A DNA stretch of 30,123 nt from an uncultured Anaerococcus sp. (GCA_943913325.1 CALTXP010000009.1:1-30123); one strand, 5' to 3'; counted from the stretch's first letter, positions 1 to 6,857 are shown. A program made the numbers and translations. Notes: a model not told the origin generated them from the letters alone.

Positions 1-42
1 TTTATTTTCAAAAATAAATTTGAGAATAAGAAGGAGGATAAT

Positions 43-444
43 ATGTCTAAAGAAAAATATATTTATGTAAACGGAAAAAAAGTATATGTAAGTGATGAAA
101 TATATCAAGAATATAAAAAACTTAAAAATCATGAAGAATATCTACAAAGAATAGATGGGAAATATATAGACTATAATTTTCGAGGAGTAAACGATTCCAT
201 AGAAAACATAGAAGACAAAAAAGTAGATATAGAAAAAATAATAGAAACTAAACTAAGGTTAGAAGATCTATATAAGGCACTCGATAAATTAAACGAATAT
301 GAGAGAAGAATAATTATTGCTCTATATTTTGAAGAGAGAACCATTAGAGATTTAGCGAAACAAGAAAAAGTGTCTCCTAAGAAAATATTCAGCCTTAGAA
401 ATAAAATATTACAAAAACTAAAGAAAATAATTGAAAGAGAATAA
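43..444 (+). CDS. Small sigma-70 region-4-like regulator of the mobile element
   Basis: This is a 133-residue lysine- and glutamate-rich protein. Its C-terminal third (about residues 75-130) reads as a sigma-70 region 4 helix-turn-helix: a segment resembling LNEYERRIIIALYFEE, followed by TIRDLAKQEKVSPKKIFSLR, then a basic helix. Short sigma-like proteins of this type are common regulators in Tn916/Tn1549-like and related elements of Firmicutes, where they control excision or transfer genes. That role is inferred here. The start is secure: AAGGAGG at 31-37 lies five bases before the ATG. The N-terminal half (residues 1-60) resembles no region-2 domain, so it may act as an anti-promoter or DNA-binding accessory rather than a full sigma factor. 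A strong intrinsic terminator follows at once, so the gene is expressed apart from the recombinases. Confidence 0.75.
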   Translation: MSKEKYIYVNGKKVYVSDEIYQEYKKLKNHEEYLQRIDGKYIDYNFRGVNDSIENIEDKKVDIEKIIETKLRLEDLYKALDKLNEYERRIIIALYFEERTIRDLAKQEKVSPKKIFSLRNKILQKLKKIIERE

Positions 445-460
445 TAAGAAGATATCAACG

Positions 461-486
461 GGGAGCAGTCTTTGCTCTCTATTTTT
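461..486 (+). terminator. Intrinsic terminator after the sigma-like gene
   Basis: Arm GGGAGCA at 461-467 pairs with TGCTCTC at 473-479 (one G-T wobble) around a five-base loop. A T-rich run follows from 480. It lies 17 bases after the stop codon and separates the regulator from the recombinase unit. Confidence 0.85.
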
Positions 487-916
487 TATGAAAAAATAAA
501 AAAATTTCTAAAAAAATGGAAACAAGAGGCCTAAAAATTAAGGTTTATATATAGAGGGATATTTTTTATCACTCGATTTATATAGATAAAAAAATTGAAC
601 CTTGACAACTGCATAGACCACGATAGGACATTAACCAAGTATGGAGCGATACAAACTACGCCAAGATCTTTCTGCTTAAAAGATTAGGTTTAAATGGATA
701 CTCAAAAAAGAATTGAAGGATAAAAGAAAGAGAGCGACAAATAGTACCTGTAAATCAGAAATGGCTTTCTGTGCTATGAAATACTTGGGGATAATGATAC
801 TTCTAAAGTTGATGCCGGCTCATCTAAAAAGAGGCGGAGGTGAAATTCCTATGCTGTCTGCCAAGACACCTACCAAAGTCATAAAACTTAACTGTTTATT
901 TAAGGAGCTTAGAAGT
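487..916 (+). other. 430-base stretch with no supported gene: imperfect hairpin, then a structured leader
   Basis: No convincing protein-coding gene is seen here. The first part (487-600) is very AT-rich and holds an imperfect hairpin (GATA 558-561 with TATC 567-570, extended by GAG 554-556 and CTC 572-574). The second part (602-890) is less AT-rich and is described separately as a candidate structured RNA. A TTGACA at 602-607 looks like a -35 box, but no good -10 box stands 16-18 bases downstream, so a promoter is possible rather than shown. Confidence 0.5.
602..890 (+). ncRNA. Candidate structured RNA or leader upstream of the TnpW-like and recombinase genes
   Basis: The stretch contains several clean short hairpins in a row. 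ATCTTT 666-671 pairs with AAAGAT 679-684. CAGAAA 756-761 pairs with TTTCTG 766-771 across a tggc loop. GATG 811-814 pairs with CATC 821-824. AGGTG 838-842 pairs with CACCT 867-871. A TTG-initiated frame crosses the region from 713 in phase with the TnpW-like gene. However, it has no ribosome site and an unconvincing composition, whereas the ATG at 917 has a perfect one. The base composition differs from the adjacent element genes. I recall similar sequence upstream of recombinase genes in other clostridial elements, but that is memory and not a search. It could be an untranslated regulatory leader, an sRNA, or a remnant of an older gene. Confidence 0.4.
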
Positions 917-1111
917 ATGAATAACTTAAATTTAGATGAACAAAAAATAAAAGAAGGTATACAGAATGAAAGCTTGAAAAAAGAAGAAAAAACAAGTGAT
1001 AAAACTTACAACATAGATGGCTACAAAGTACTATTTACATTTAAAGATACAGGTCTAACATTAAGCGACATAGTAGAATCATATATAGAAGAAAAACTAT
1101 TTATTTTTTAA
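917..1111 (+). CDS. Small mobile-element protein, TnpW-like
   Basis: This is a 64-residue protein starting at the ATG at 917, chosen because AAGGAG at 902-907 is an ideal ribosome site nine bases upstream. The longer in-frame reading from a TTG at 713 has no such site. The N-terminal half is charged and low-complexity. The C-terminal half has a compact pattern YKVLFTFKDTGLTLSDIV, a beta strand followed by a helix. It recalls the short TnpW-type proteins that accompany serine recombinases in Tn4451-like and ICE elements (aromatic-x-V strand, F-x-D-T, then an amphipathic helix). The function of that family is not established to my knowledge. Position directly before the recombinase array supports an accessory or regulatory role in excision. 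The family assignment is tentative. Confidence 0.55.
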   Translation: MNNLNLDEQKIKEGIQNESLKKEEKTSDKTYNIDGYKVLFTFKDTGLTLSDIVESYIEEKLFIF

Positions 1112-1149
1112 TAAAGAGTATTGAAATAAAAAATAAGGAGCGTTATACT

Positions 1150-1167
1150 TTGGTTGTGGAAGCCTAA
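1150..1167 (+). CDS. Possible five-codon leader peptide (MVVEA)
   Basis: AAGGAG at 1135-1140 is followed, nine bases later, by TTG GTT GTG GAA GCC TAA. The stop codon lies inside the 5' arm side of the hairpin that covers the recombinase ribosome site. A ribosome finishing this peptide would sit on the 5' arm. The start is a TTG, so translation is plausible rather than certain. A leader role is inferred from position only. Confidence 0.4.
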   Translation: MVVEA

Positions 1168-1216
1168 CCTTCATTTAATTTTGTATCTAAAGAATAAAAT
1201 GAAGGAGGGCTTTTTT
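1161..1216 (+). promoter_or_regulatory. Hairpin that covers the ribosome site of recombinase 1 and resembles a terminator
   Basis: AGCC at 1161-1164 pairs with GGCT at 1208-1211, and CCTTCATTT at 1168-1176 pairs with AAATGAAGG at 1197-1205, separated by a small internal loop. The 3' arm contains the AAGGAGGG ribosome site (1202-1209) of the recombinase at 1217. Six T residues follow the stem (1211-1216). The element can therefore act as an RBS-blocking hairpin, as an attenuator-terminator, or both. Confidence 0.75.
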
Positions 1217-2842
1217 ATGTGCAAAAGTAAAGCTTGTATTTATTTAAGATTGTCAAGAGAAGATGGAGATGTAGAAGAAAGCAACTCAATATTAAATCAA
1301 AGAGAATTAATTCATAACTATGCAAATAAGCAAGGAATAGAAATTTTAAAAGAATTTGTTGATGATGGTTATTCAGGAGCTACCTATAATCGTCCACAAT
1401 TTAATGAAATGATAAGAAGTTTTGAAAATAAAGAATTCGACACTTTAATAGTAAAGGATTTATCAAGATTTGGAAGAGATTATATAGGAGCAGGACGATA
1501 TATTCAAAAAATATTTCCAGATATGCAAGTTCGATTTATATCCATAACAGATAATTATGATAGCCAAAATGCAGATATGAATGATACACACCTTATATTA
1601 CCAATAAAAAATTTCATAAACGATAGCTATTGTAGAGATATATCAAATAAAGTAAGAAGTGCTCAAAAAGTTAAGAAGGAAAAAGGAGATTATATAGGTG
1701 CTTTTGCTCCATATGGATATAAGAAGAACAAAGAAAATAAGAATAAGTTAGAAATTGATGAAAAAGCTGCTGAAGTAGTAAAAAGAATATTTGGAATGAA
1801 ATTGTTAGGATATTCTTCTAATTCTATAGCATACCATTTAAATGATCTTGGAATCGATTCTCCATTAATTTATAAGGAAAAATCAGGATTAAATTTTAAT
1901 GGGGGATTTAGACCAATTAAAGGTGGAAAGTGGTCAGTTAACTCTATAAATAGGATTATCAGAAATAGAGTATACATCGGTTATATGGAACAAGGAAAAA
2001 GGATTAAATTAAACTACAAAAGTGAAAAAGAAATTTGTGTAAGTCCTAATGATTGGGTCATAGTTAAAAATTGCCATGAAGAAATTGTATCAAAAGAGAT
2101 ATTTAATATAGCAAATAATTTATTAGATAGAGATGTATGGCAAGCTAGAAATAAAAATCCAGATATTTTTGCTGGTTTAATATTTTGTAAAGATTGCGGA
2201 TCACCACTAATAAGAAGAGAAATAAAAAGTGGAGAAAAAAAGATAGTTCAGTATATATGCTCAAATTATAACAAAAATGGTTCTTGCACTAGACATGCTG
2301 TAAAAAAAGAAGAACTTTTAGAAGTAATTAAAGATATATTTACTCAGTATGTATCTTTTCAAGAGTTGCTATATAAGAAGATTAAAAATAAAAAAATAAA
2401 ATTATCTGCTATTGATTATGAAGGACGTGAGTTAATAAGACAAAAAGAAAAGTACGAAGCTATACTATCTTGTCTATATAGCGATTTAGAAGATAAAATA
2501 TTGACAAAAAATGAATTTAATAGGTTTAGAGAAGCTTATAAAAGTAAAATTAAAGAAATTGATAAAGAAATACAAAATAGAGAAAATATAAAATCTAATG
2601 TGTATAAACTTCTAGAAGAAAACAAAAAATGGATTAATGAAATTAAGAGAAATAAACAATTAAATAAAATCGACAGATTATCATTAGTTATGTTGGTAAA
2701 TAAGATCGTTATTGGAGAGAATAAAGAAATCCAAGTAGTATTTAATCATGCAGAAGAGTTTAAAGTATTAAATAAAATGATAGCAAATGATAAGGAGCTA
2801 GATTCTTTAAAAAACATTTCTTCAGCTAGGAGGATAAGCTAA
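1217..2842 (+). CDS. Large serine recombinase 1 (TndX/TnpX-like)
   Basis: This 541-residue site-specific recombinase would cut, exchange and rejoin element ends through a phosphoserine-DNA intermediate. The resolvase catalytic domain occupies about residues 5-155: LRLS with the nucleophile Ser13 and Arg11, then DLSRFGRD at 81-88 with Arg84 and Arg87. The Recombinase domain spans about 165-300. A zinc ribbon has Cys324 and Cys327 (CKDC) with Cys348 and Cys357, and a lysine- and glutamate-rich coiled coil spans about 415-485. The ATG at 1217 is chosen over an upstream in-frame start at 1154 because of AAGGAGGG at 1202-1209, and because the family begins a few residues before the catalytic motif. 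It is the first gene of three. The stop codon abuts the ATG of recombinase 2, implying translational coupling. Expression is probably controlled by the preceding hairpin. Confidence 0.95.
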   Translation: MCKSKACIYLRLSREDGDVEESNSILNQRELIHNYANKQGIEILKEFVDDGYSGATYNRPQFNEMIRSFENKEFDTLIVKDLSRFGRDYIGAGRYIQKIFPDMQVRFISITDNYDSQNADMNDTHLILPIKNFINDSYCRDISNKVRSAQKVKKEKGDYIGAFAPYGYKKNKENKNKLEIDEKAAEVVKRIFGMKLLGYSSNSIAYHLNDLGIDSPLIYKEKSGLNFNGGFRPIKGGKWSVNSINRIIRNRVYIGYMEQGKRIKLNYKSEKEICVSPNDWVIVKNCHEEIVSKEIFNIANNLLDRDVWQARNKNPDIFAGLIFCKDCGSPLIRREIKSGEKKIVQYICSNYNKNGSCTRHAVKKEELLEVIKDIFTQYVSFQELLYKKIKNKKIKLSAIDYEGRELIRQKEKYEAILSCLYSDLEDKILTKNEFNRFREAYKSKIKEIDKEIQNRENIKSNVYKLLEENKKWINEIKRNKQLNKIDRLSLVMLVNKIVIGENKEIQVVFNHAEEFKVLNKMIANDKELDSLKNISSARRIS

Positions 2843-4471
2843 ATGGCTAGAACTAGTAAAAGATATTTAAATAAAGATAACAAAGTAGCTCTATTATCTA
2901 AAAAAGAAACTAAATATAGAGCAGGAATATATACACGATTATCTCAAGATAGAAAAGAAAAGTATAGAAATAAAAGTGAATCTATTGATAGTCAAATAGA
3001 AATAGGAAGAAAGTATGCAGAAGAAAATGGTATACAAGTAGTAAAAGTCTACGAAGATTATGAATTCACAGGCACAAATTTTAAGCGTCCAGGATTTATA
3101 GAGATGATGGAAGATATTAAGTCAAAAGAAATTAATTGTATTATAGTAAGAGATCTTTCAAGATTTGGAAGAGAATACTTAGAAATAGGTAACTATATAG
3201 AAAATATATTCCCATTTTTAAAAGTTAGATTCATATCTGTTATAGATAAAGTAGATTCTTTAAATGGGCTTGATGACAAGAAAAGCTTTGAAGTAACAAT
3301 TAAAAATATCATGAATGATATGTATTCAAAAGACATATCAAAAAAAGTTAGAAGTTCTAAAAAAGAATTAATGAAGAAAGGCTACCATATTGGTGGGAAG
3401 CCACCTTTTGGATATATATCAGTAAAAACAGAAGGTGGAAGTGTATTTAAAGTTGATGAAAAAGTAAGAGATGAAATAGTTTATATCTTTGAATTAGCTA
3501 ATAATGGAGCAAGTATGGTAACAATAGCTAGAGAATTAAATAAAAAAAGATATAATCCGCCAAACATTTATTACAAAACAGGAGAAGTATATAAAGACAA
3601 AGAAACGAATCCTGGATGGAGAAATTGGTCTATTCAAAGAATTTTAAAAAATGAAGCGTATATTGGAAATTTAGTCCAAGGTAGATACACAAATATGATA
3701 GAGGATGGTAGTAGGAATAAAATAAGATCAGAAAAAGAATGGATAAGAGTTGAAGATAGACATGAAGCAATTATAGACAAAAAAGTATTTCAAAATGTTC
3801 AAAAACAATTAAGAGATAAATATGATAAGAGTTTTGGAAAATACTTGATACCAAAATATGAGGGAAGAGAAGATTGCTTTTACGGATTGCTATTTTGTGG
3901 CATATGTGGAAATAAATTATATAGATACTACTCTGTTTCTTGTGGCAGAAGATATTACTACTATGGTTGTAGAAATCTAGAAGAGGATAGGAGTAATAAC
4001 CATGTGGTTATCTCAGAGATACAGTTAAAAAGCATATTAAATGAAGAAATAAAAAAATTAATGGAAGAAAACATTAGCTTTGAATGGGTTGAAGAAACTC
4101 TTAAATCAAAATATGAAAGTTTAAAGCAAAATAAGATGAAGTCCTTAGAATCTATGGACAAGAAAATAAAAGATCTTGAATATGAAATATTAAAAACATA
4201 TGAAAAATATTGTCAAGGACAAGTTAAAATTGATTACTATAAAAAAATCAGAGAAGTTAAAAATAATCAAAAGAACACAATTGAAAGAGAAAGACGAATA
4301 GTTGATACTCAACTAACCAAATTAAAGAATAAGTATTTAAAAGGAATTGAGTTTTCAAAGAACTTATATCAACTTGACAGGGAGCAATCTGGATATTATA
4401 GGAGCTTAATTGATAAGATTATTGTTCATAAAGATAAAAAATTAGACGTATACTTTACTTTCACACTTTAA
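2843..4471 (+). CDS. Large serine recombinase 2
   Basis: This is a 542-residue member of the large serine recombinase family. Unlike its neighbours it has an extra basic N-terminal extension of about 25 residues before the catalytic motif IYTRLS (nucleophile Ser34, Arg32). DLSRFGRE lies at 104-111 and the Recombinase domain at about 185-310. The zinc ribbon has Cys352 and Cys355 (CGIC) with Cys367 and Cys376, followed by a coiled coil at about 405-500. The start follows recombinase 1 with no spacer: TAA ends at 2842 and ATG begins at 2843. The ribosome site AGGAGG at 2828-2833 lies inside the upstream gene. All key residues are present, so it should be active. Division of labour among the three enzymes, for example heteromeric integration and excision complexes, is not visible in sequence. 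Confidence 0.95.
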   Translation: MARTSKRYLNKDNKVALLSKKETKYRAGIYTRLSQDRKEKYRNKSESIDSQIEIGRKYAEENGIQVVKVYEDYEFTGTNFKRPGFIEMMEDIKSKEINCIIVRDLSRFGREYLEIGNYIENIFPFLKVRFISVIDKVDSLNGLDDKKSFEVTIKNIMNDMYSKDISKKVRSSKKELMKKGYHIGGKPPFGYISVKTEGGSVFKVDEKVRDEIVYIFELANNGASMVTIARELNKKRYNPPNIYYKTGEVYKDKETNPGWRNWSIQRILKNEAYIGNLVQGRYTNMIEDGSRNKIRSEKEWIRVEDRHEAIIDKKVFQNVQKQLRDKYDKSFGKYLIPKYEGREDCFYGLLFCGICGNKLYRYYSVSCGRRYYYYGCRNLEEDRSNNHVVISEIQLKSILNEEIKKLMEENISFEWVEETLKSKYESLKQNKMKSLESMDKKIKDLEYEILKTYEKYCQGQVKIDYYKKIREVKNNQKNTIERERRIVDTQLTKLKNKYLKGIEFSKNLYQLDREQSGYYRSLIDKIIVHKDKKLDVYFTFTL

Positions 4472-4489
4472 AAGTCAGAGGAAATCAAG

Positions 4490-5947
4490 ATGTATAAAAT
4501 AGGAATTTACATGAGATTATCTAAAGAAGATTATGAAAAAAATGAGGAAAGTAATAGCATAAAGAATCAAAGACAATTAATCTTATCATATATTGATAAA
4601 AATTTTTCTGATTTTTGTGTAGATAATAAGATTGAATATATAGATGACGGTTATTCAGGTATGAATACAAATAGACCTGCTTTTGAACGATTAATGGAAG
4701 ATATAAGAGATCTAAATACCAATTGTATTATTGTAAAAGATTTATCTAGATTTTCAAGAGACTATATAGAAACTGGAAACTATTTAGAAAATATTTTTCC
4801 GTTTTTAGGAATAAGATTTATCTCTATCAATGATGGATTTGATAGTAAAGATAATTGTAATGGAACTATTGAAATTGACACTCAATTTAAATCCTTACTT
4901 TACGATTATTATAGTAAAGAACTTTCAGAAAAAATAAAGCTTACTTTGAATTCACTAAAGACAAAGGGAAAGATAATTAACGAAGCACCTTTTGGTTATG
5001 TTAAAGATCCAAAAAATAAATACAAAATCATAAAAGATGACATATCTGCTAAAGTGGTAAGAAAAGCTTTTGATATGATATTAGAAGGACATTCCCAGGG
5101 GAGTATAGCTAAAAATTTTAATAAGGAAAAATATCTTACAGGATCTGAAAGAAAGAGAGTATTAAGAGGAGAAAGTCTAGAAAATTATAAAAAGATTTTG
5201 TGGACCACAGGACAGATAAGTAGAATTCTAAGAAATGAATCTTACACAGGAACATTTTTATATAATAAAACGTACAAAACTCCAATAAGAAAAAGTATAC
5301 CAAGACCTAAAGAAGAATGGGGCAGAATAGAAAATGCTTTTAAACCAATTATTTCCAAAGAGGAATTTAATAAAGTTCAAGATATATTAAATCAAAGATC
5401 GTTTCCAGCTCATAATGATGCAAGAGATGTAGATAGCCCTCTTAGGTTAAAAGTAAGATGTGGTGTATGTGGTCATAAAATGAAGTTTGATTACAGAGCA
5501 GTTGTTGGTAAAAATGGGAAAAAATATGACTGTAGATTTAGATGTAGAGTATGTAGTTTAAATTCAAAGTCAAATTCCATTAGTTCAAAGGCAGTCGAAA
5601 GTTATGTGTTGGAGAGTTTAAAAAGAAGAGGTGTAAGATTAGAAGAAAGAAAGACTATTAAAAGTAAAAAGGTAGATCAAGGAAAAGTGAATGCACTAAA
5701 ATTTGAAATACAAAAGAACTACGAGTTATATTTAGACTCTAAACTTACACGAGAAGAATTTCTGGCAATTAAGAATAATATAAATGAACAATTAAGTAGT
5801 TTAAAAGAGGAGTCTGAAACTAAAGATAAATTAGAAAATATTACTATGTGTAATATAGACTTAAAATTAACCAATGAAATTGTTGAAAATAACATCAAAG
5901 AGATTATAGTAGACGCCTCAAAAAATATAGAAGTTATCTATAAATAA
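4490..5947 (+). CDS. Large serine recombinase 3
   Basis: This 485-residue recombinase is the shortest of the trio. The catalytic domain holds IYMRLS with Ser11 and Arg9, and DLSRFSRD at 84-91 (Ser replacing the Gly seen in the other two). The Recombinase domain spans about 160-290. The zinc ribbon is compact, with Cys324 and Cys327 (CGVC) and a Cys348/Cys352/Cys355 cluster. The coiled coil is shorter than in its neighbours, which accounts for the lower length. It begins 18 bases after recombinase 2. Its ribosome site is weak (AGAGGA-like), so it may be made at a lower level or depend on coupling. It ends only 36 bases before the right end of the element, the usual place for a recombinase gene next to its attachment site. 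Confidence 0.95.
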   Translation: MYKIGIYMRLSKEDYEKNEESNSIKNQRQLILSYIDKNFSDFCVDNKIEYIDDGYSGMNTNRPAFERLMEDIRDLNTNCIIVKDLSRFSRDYIETGNYLENIFPFLGIRFISINDGFDSKDNCNGTIEIDTQFKSLLYDYYSKELSEKIKLTLNSLKTKGKIINEAPFGYVKDPKNKYKIIKDDISAKVVRKAFDMILEGHSQGSIAKNFNKEKYLTGSERKRVLRGESLENYKKILWTTGQISRILRNESYTGTFLYNKTYKTPIRKSIPRPKEEWGRIENAFKPIISKEEFNKVQDILNQRSFPAHNDARDVDSPLRLKVRCGVCGHKMKFDYRAVVGKNGKKYDCRFRCRVCSLNSKSNSISSKAVESYVLESLKRRGVRLEERKTIKSKKVDQGKVNALKFEIQKNYELYLDSKLTREEFLAIKNNINEQLSSLKEESETKDKLENITMCNIDLKLTNEIVENNIKEIIVDASKNIEVIYK

Positions 5948-5949
5948 TG

Positions 5950-5977
5950 TGATATAATTATGAGCAATAACTTGACA
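5950..5977 (+). promoter_or_regulatory. Outward-facing promoter signals at the element right end
   Basis: TGATATAAT at 5950-5958 is a perfect extended -10 box (TG at 5950-5951, TATAAT 5953-5958) with no strong -35. A separate consensus -35 box TTGACA stands at 5972-5977, seven bases before the junction, with no matching -10 in the flanking gene. Both point rightward. They would read into the split ATPase when integrated, or into the left end of the element when it is circular. Confidence 0.5.
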
Positions 5978-5980
5978 CAA

Positions 5981-5989
5981 TAGGGTAAG
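5981..5989. other. Right attachment junction (attR), core probably GG
   Basis: The ATPase reading frame begins at GGT (5984-5986). The three bases before it form TAG in the same frame, so element sequence ends at about 5983-5985. Serine recombinases exchange across a two-base core. GG at 5984-5985 fits, because an intact P-loop would read GGN TCN GGT AAG. The matching left junction is outside the window, so the core is inferred. Confidence 0.55.
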
Positions 5990-6700
5990 TCTACAAGTCT
6001 TTACTCACTTTTAGATAGCTTAAAAAATGAATATGAAAATATAATAACTATAGAAGATCCTGTAGAGTATAATATTGAAGGTATAAATCAAATTAATGTA
6101 AATGAAAAAATAGATTTTACATTTTCTAAAGCACTAAGATCTATACTTAGACAAGACCCTGATATAATATTGATTGGAGAAATAAGAGACTATGAAACAG
6201 CTCAGATAGCTATAAGAGCAGCTATTACAGGACATTTAGTTCTTACAACACTACATACAAATAACGCTCTATCTTCAATAATTAGGTTAAAGGATTTAGG
6301 AATAGAAGATTATCTTTTATCATCAGCTATAAATACAGTAGCTAGTCAAAGATTGGTTAGAAAACTTTGCGATTGTAAAAAAAGTGATCGTATGACAGAT
6401 GTGGAGTATGCGATAGCTAGTAAATATATGGACGTTGATAGGAATCAAGTAGTATACAGAGCAAATGGCTGTGATAAGTGTAATGAAGGATATAGGAATA
6501 GAGAAGCAGCTGAAGAAGTATTTACTCTTACAGATGAATTTAGAGACATGATTAGAAATGACAAGATAGATTTAGTTAGTGTTAATGAGTATGCTAAGAA
6601 AAATAATTTTGAGTCTATGTTTTATAATGGATTAAAAAAAGTTTTTGAAGGTACTACTAGCTTTGATGAGCTTATGAATGTGATGTATGACCAAATATAA
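5984..6700 (+). pseudogene. 3' part of a GspE/PilB/ComGA-type secretion ATPase, split by the element
   Basis: The frame reads GKSTSLYSLLDSLKNEYEN and continues with an aspartate-box region ITIEDPVEYN. A Walker B segment DPDIILIGEIRD follows, then the histidine-box region GHLVLTTLHTNNA, and a C-terminal zinc-binding cysteine set (LCDCK, then CDKC). These are hallmarks of the assembly ATPases that drive type IV pilus, pseudopilus or competence-pilus fibres. Only about 238 C-terminal residues remain. The N-terminal domain and the first residues of the Walker A loop (the GxTGS part) are lost, replaced by element sequence with an in-frame TAG at 5981. The frame is otherwise open to TAA at 6698-6700, so the disruption is recent or reversible. 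No start codon with a ribosome site precedes the conserved part. No pilC-like gene follows, so it was the last gene of its operon or stood alone. Confidence 0.9.
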
Positions 6701-6715
6701 TTTATAAACTTTCTC

Positions 6716-6744
6716 TTGCAAATATTTCCTAGTTTTTATATAAT
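6716..6744 (+). promoter_or_regulatory. Promoter of the queF unit
   Basis: TTGCAA at 6716-6721 and TATAAT at 6739-6744 are separated by 17 bases. The expected transcription start (about 6751) coincides with the first base of the riboswitch stem, which supports both calls. Confidence 0.85.
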
Positions 6745-6750
6745 ATCAGC

Positions 6751-6795
6751 TAGACAGTTCGAAACCATCCTGTCTATAAATAAAACTAGGGAATC
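6751..6795 (+). ncRNA. preQ1-I-type riboswitch aptamer
   Basis: Stem P1 is AGACAG (6752-6757) with CTGTCT (6770-6775), enclosing a 12-base C- and A-containing loop that starts TTCG. It is followed by the A-rich tail ATAAATAAAACTAGGG (6776-6791), which is the arrangement of preQ1-I aptamers (hairpin plus A-rich tail forming an H-type pseudoknot). It lies directly upstream of queF and a queuosine-precursor transporter, the expected regulon. The exact P2 pairing was not resolved by eye. Confidence 0.85.
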
Positions 6796-6857
6796 TAAAA
6801 GGATAAGTATGTCCATTTATAGTTTTTCCTAGAGATGTTAATGCATCTCTTTTTTTA
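6786..6857 (+). terminator. Riboswitch expression platform: antiterminator and terminator
   Basis: The terminator is AGAGATG (6831-6837) with CATCTCT (6844-6850), then a T run to 6856. The antiterminator pairs aptamer-tail bases CTAGGGAA (6786-6793) with TTTCCTAG (6825-6832, one wobble), overlapping the first bases of the terminator arm. Ligand binding ties up the CTAGG tail, so the terminator forms and queF is switched off. This fits an OFF switch. Confidence 0.8.

Larger units (their letters stand above)
1..5985 (+). mobile_element. Right-hand part of an integrated conjugative or mobilizable element with three serine recombinases
   Basis: Everything from the left edge to about 5983 reads as the recombination end of a mobile element. 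It has a sigma-like regulator, a TnpW-like small protein and three tandem large serine recombinases, all on the plus strand. Immediately after it, the coding sequence of a type II secretion/type IV pilus ATPase begins in mid-gene. The boundary is placed at 5983-5985 because the codons GGT AAG TCT ACA (Walker A residues GKST) start at 5984, preceded in that frame by a TAG at 5981-5983 that cannot belong to the ATPase. The left end, cargo and conjugation genes lie outside the window, so whether this is an ICE, a mobilizable element or a decayed remnant cannot be told. All three recombinase frames are open, which argues for a recent or functional insertion. Confidence 0.85.

Noticed and set aside
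602..630. Sigma-70 promoter using TTGACA at 602-607
   Set aside because: No acceptable -10 hexamer is found 16-18 bases downstream. Kept only as a remark.
602..890. Group I or group II intron in the leader
   Set aside because: I could not find a group II domain V hairpin or group I P/Q/R/S-like core elements, and there is no intron-encoded protein.
713..916. N-terminal extension of the TnpW-like gene from a TTG at 713
   Set aside because: There is no ribosome site at 713, while AAGGAG stands at perfect distance from the ATG at 917. The extension also crosses the hairpin-rich candidate RNA region.
1154..1216. Longer start for recombinase 1 at 1154
   Set aside because: The extra 21 residues are encoded by the regulatory hairpin, and the catalytic domain of the family begins just after the ATG at 1217, which has a strong ribosome site.
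5987..6000. AAGTCT direct repeats at 5987-5992 and 5995-6000 as attachment repeats
   Set aside because: Both lie in the ATPase coding sequence (codons for Walker A and following residues) and are explained by codon use.
6170..6700. Independent gene starting at 6170
   Set aside because: The apparent start is a TTG inside the Walker B region of the split ATPase. The same frame continues upstream with conserved residues to 5984.
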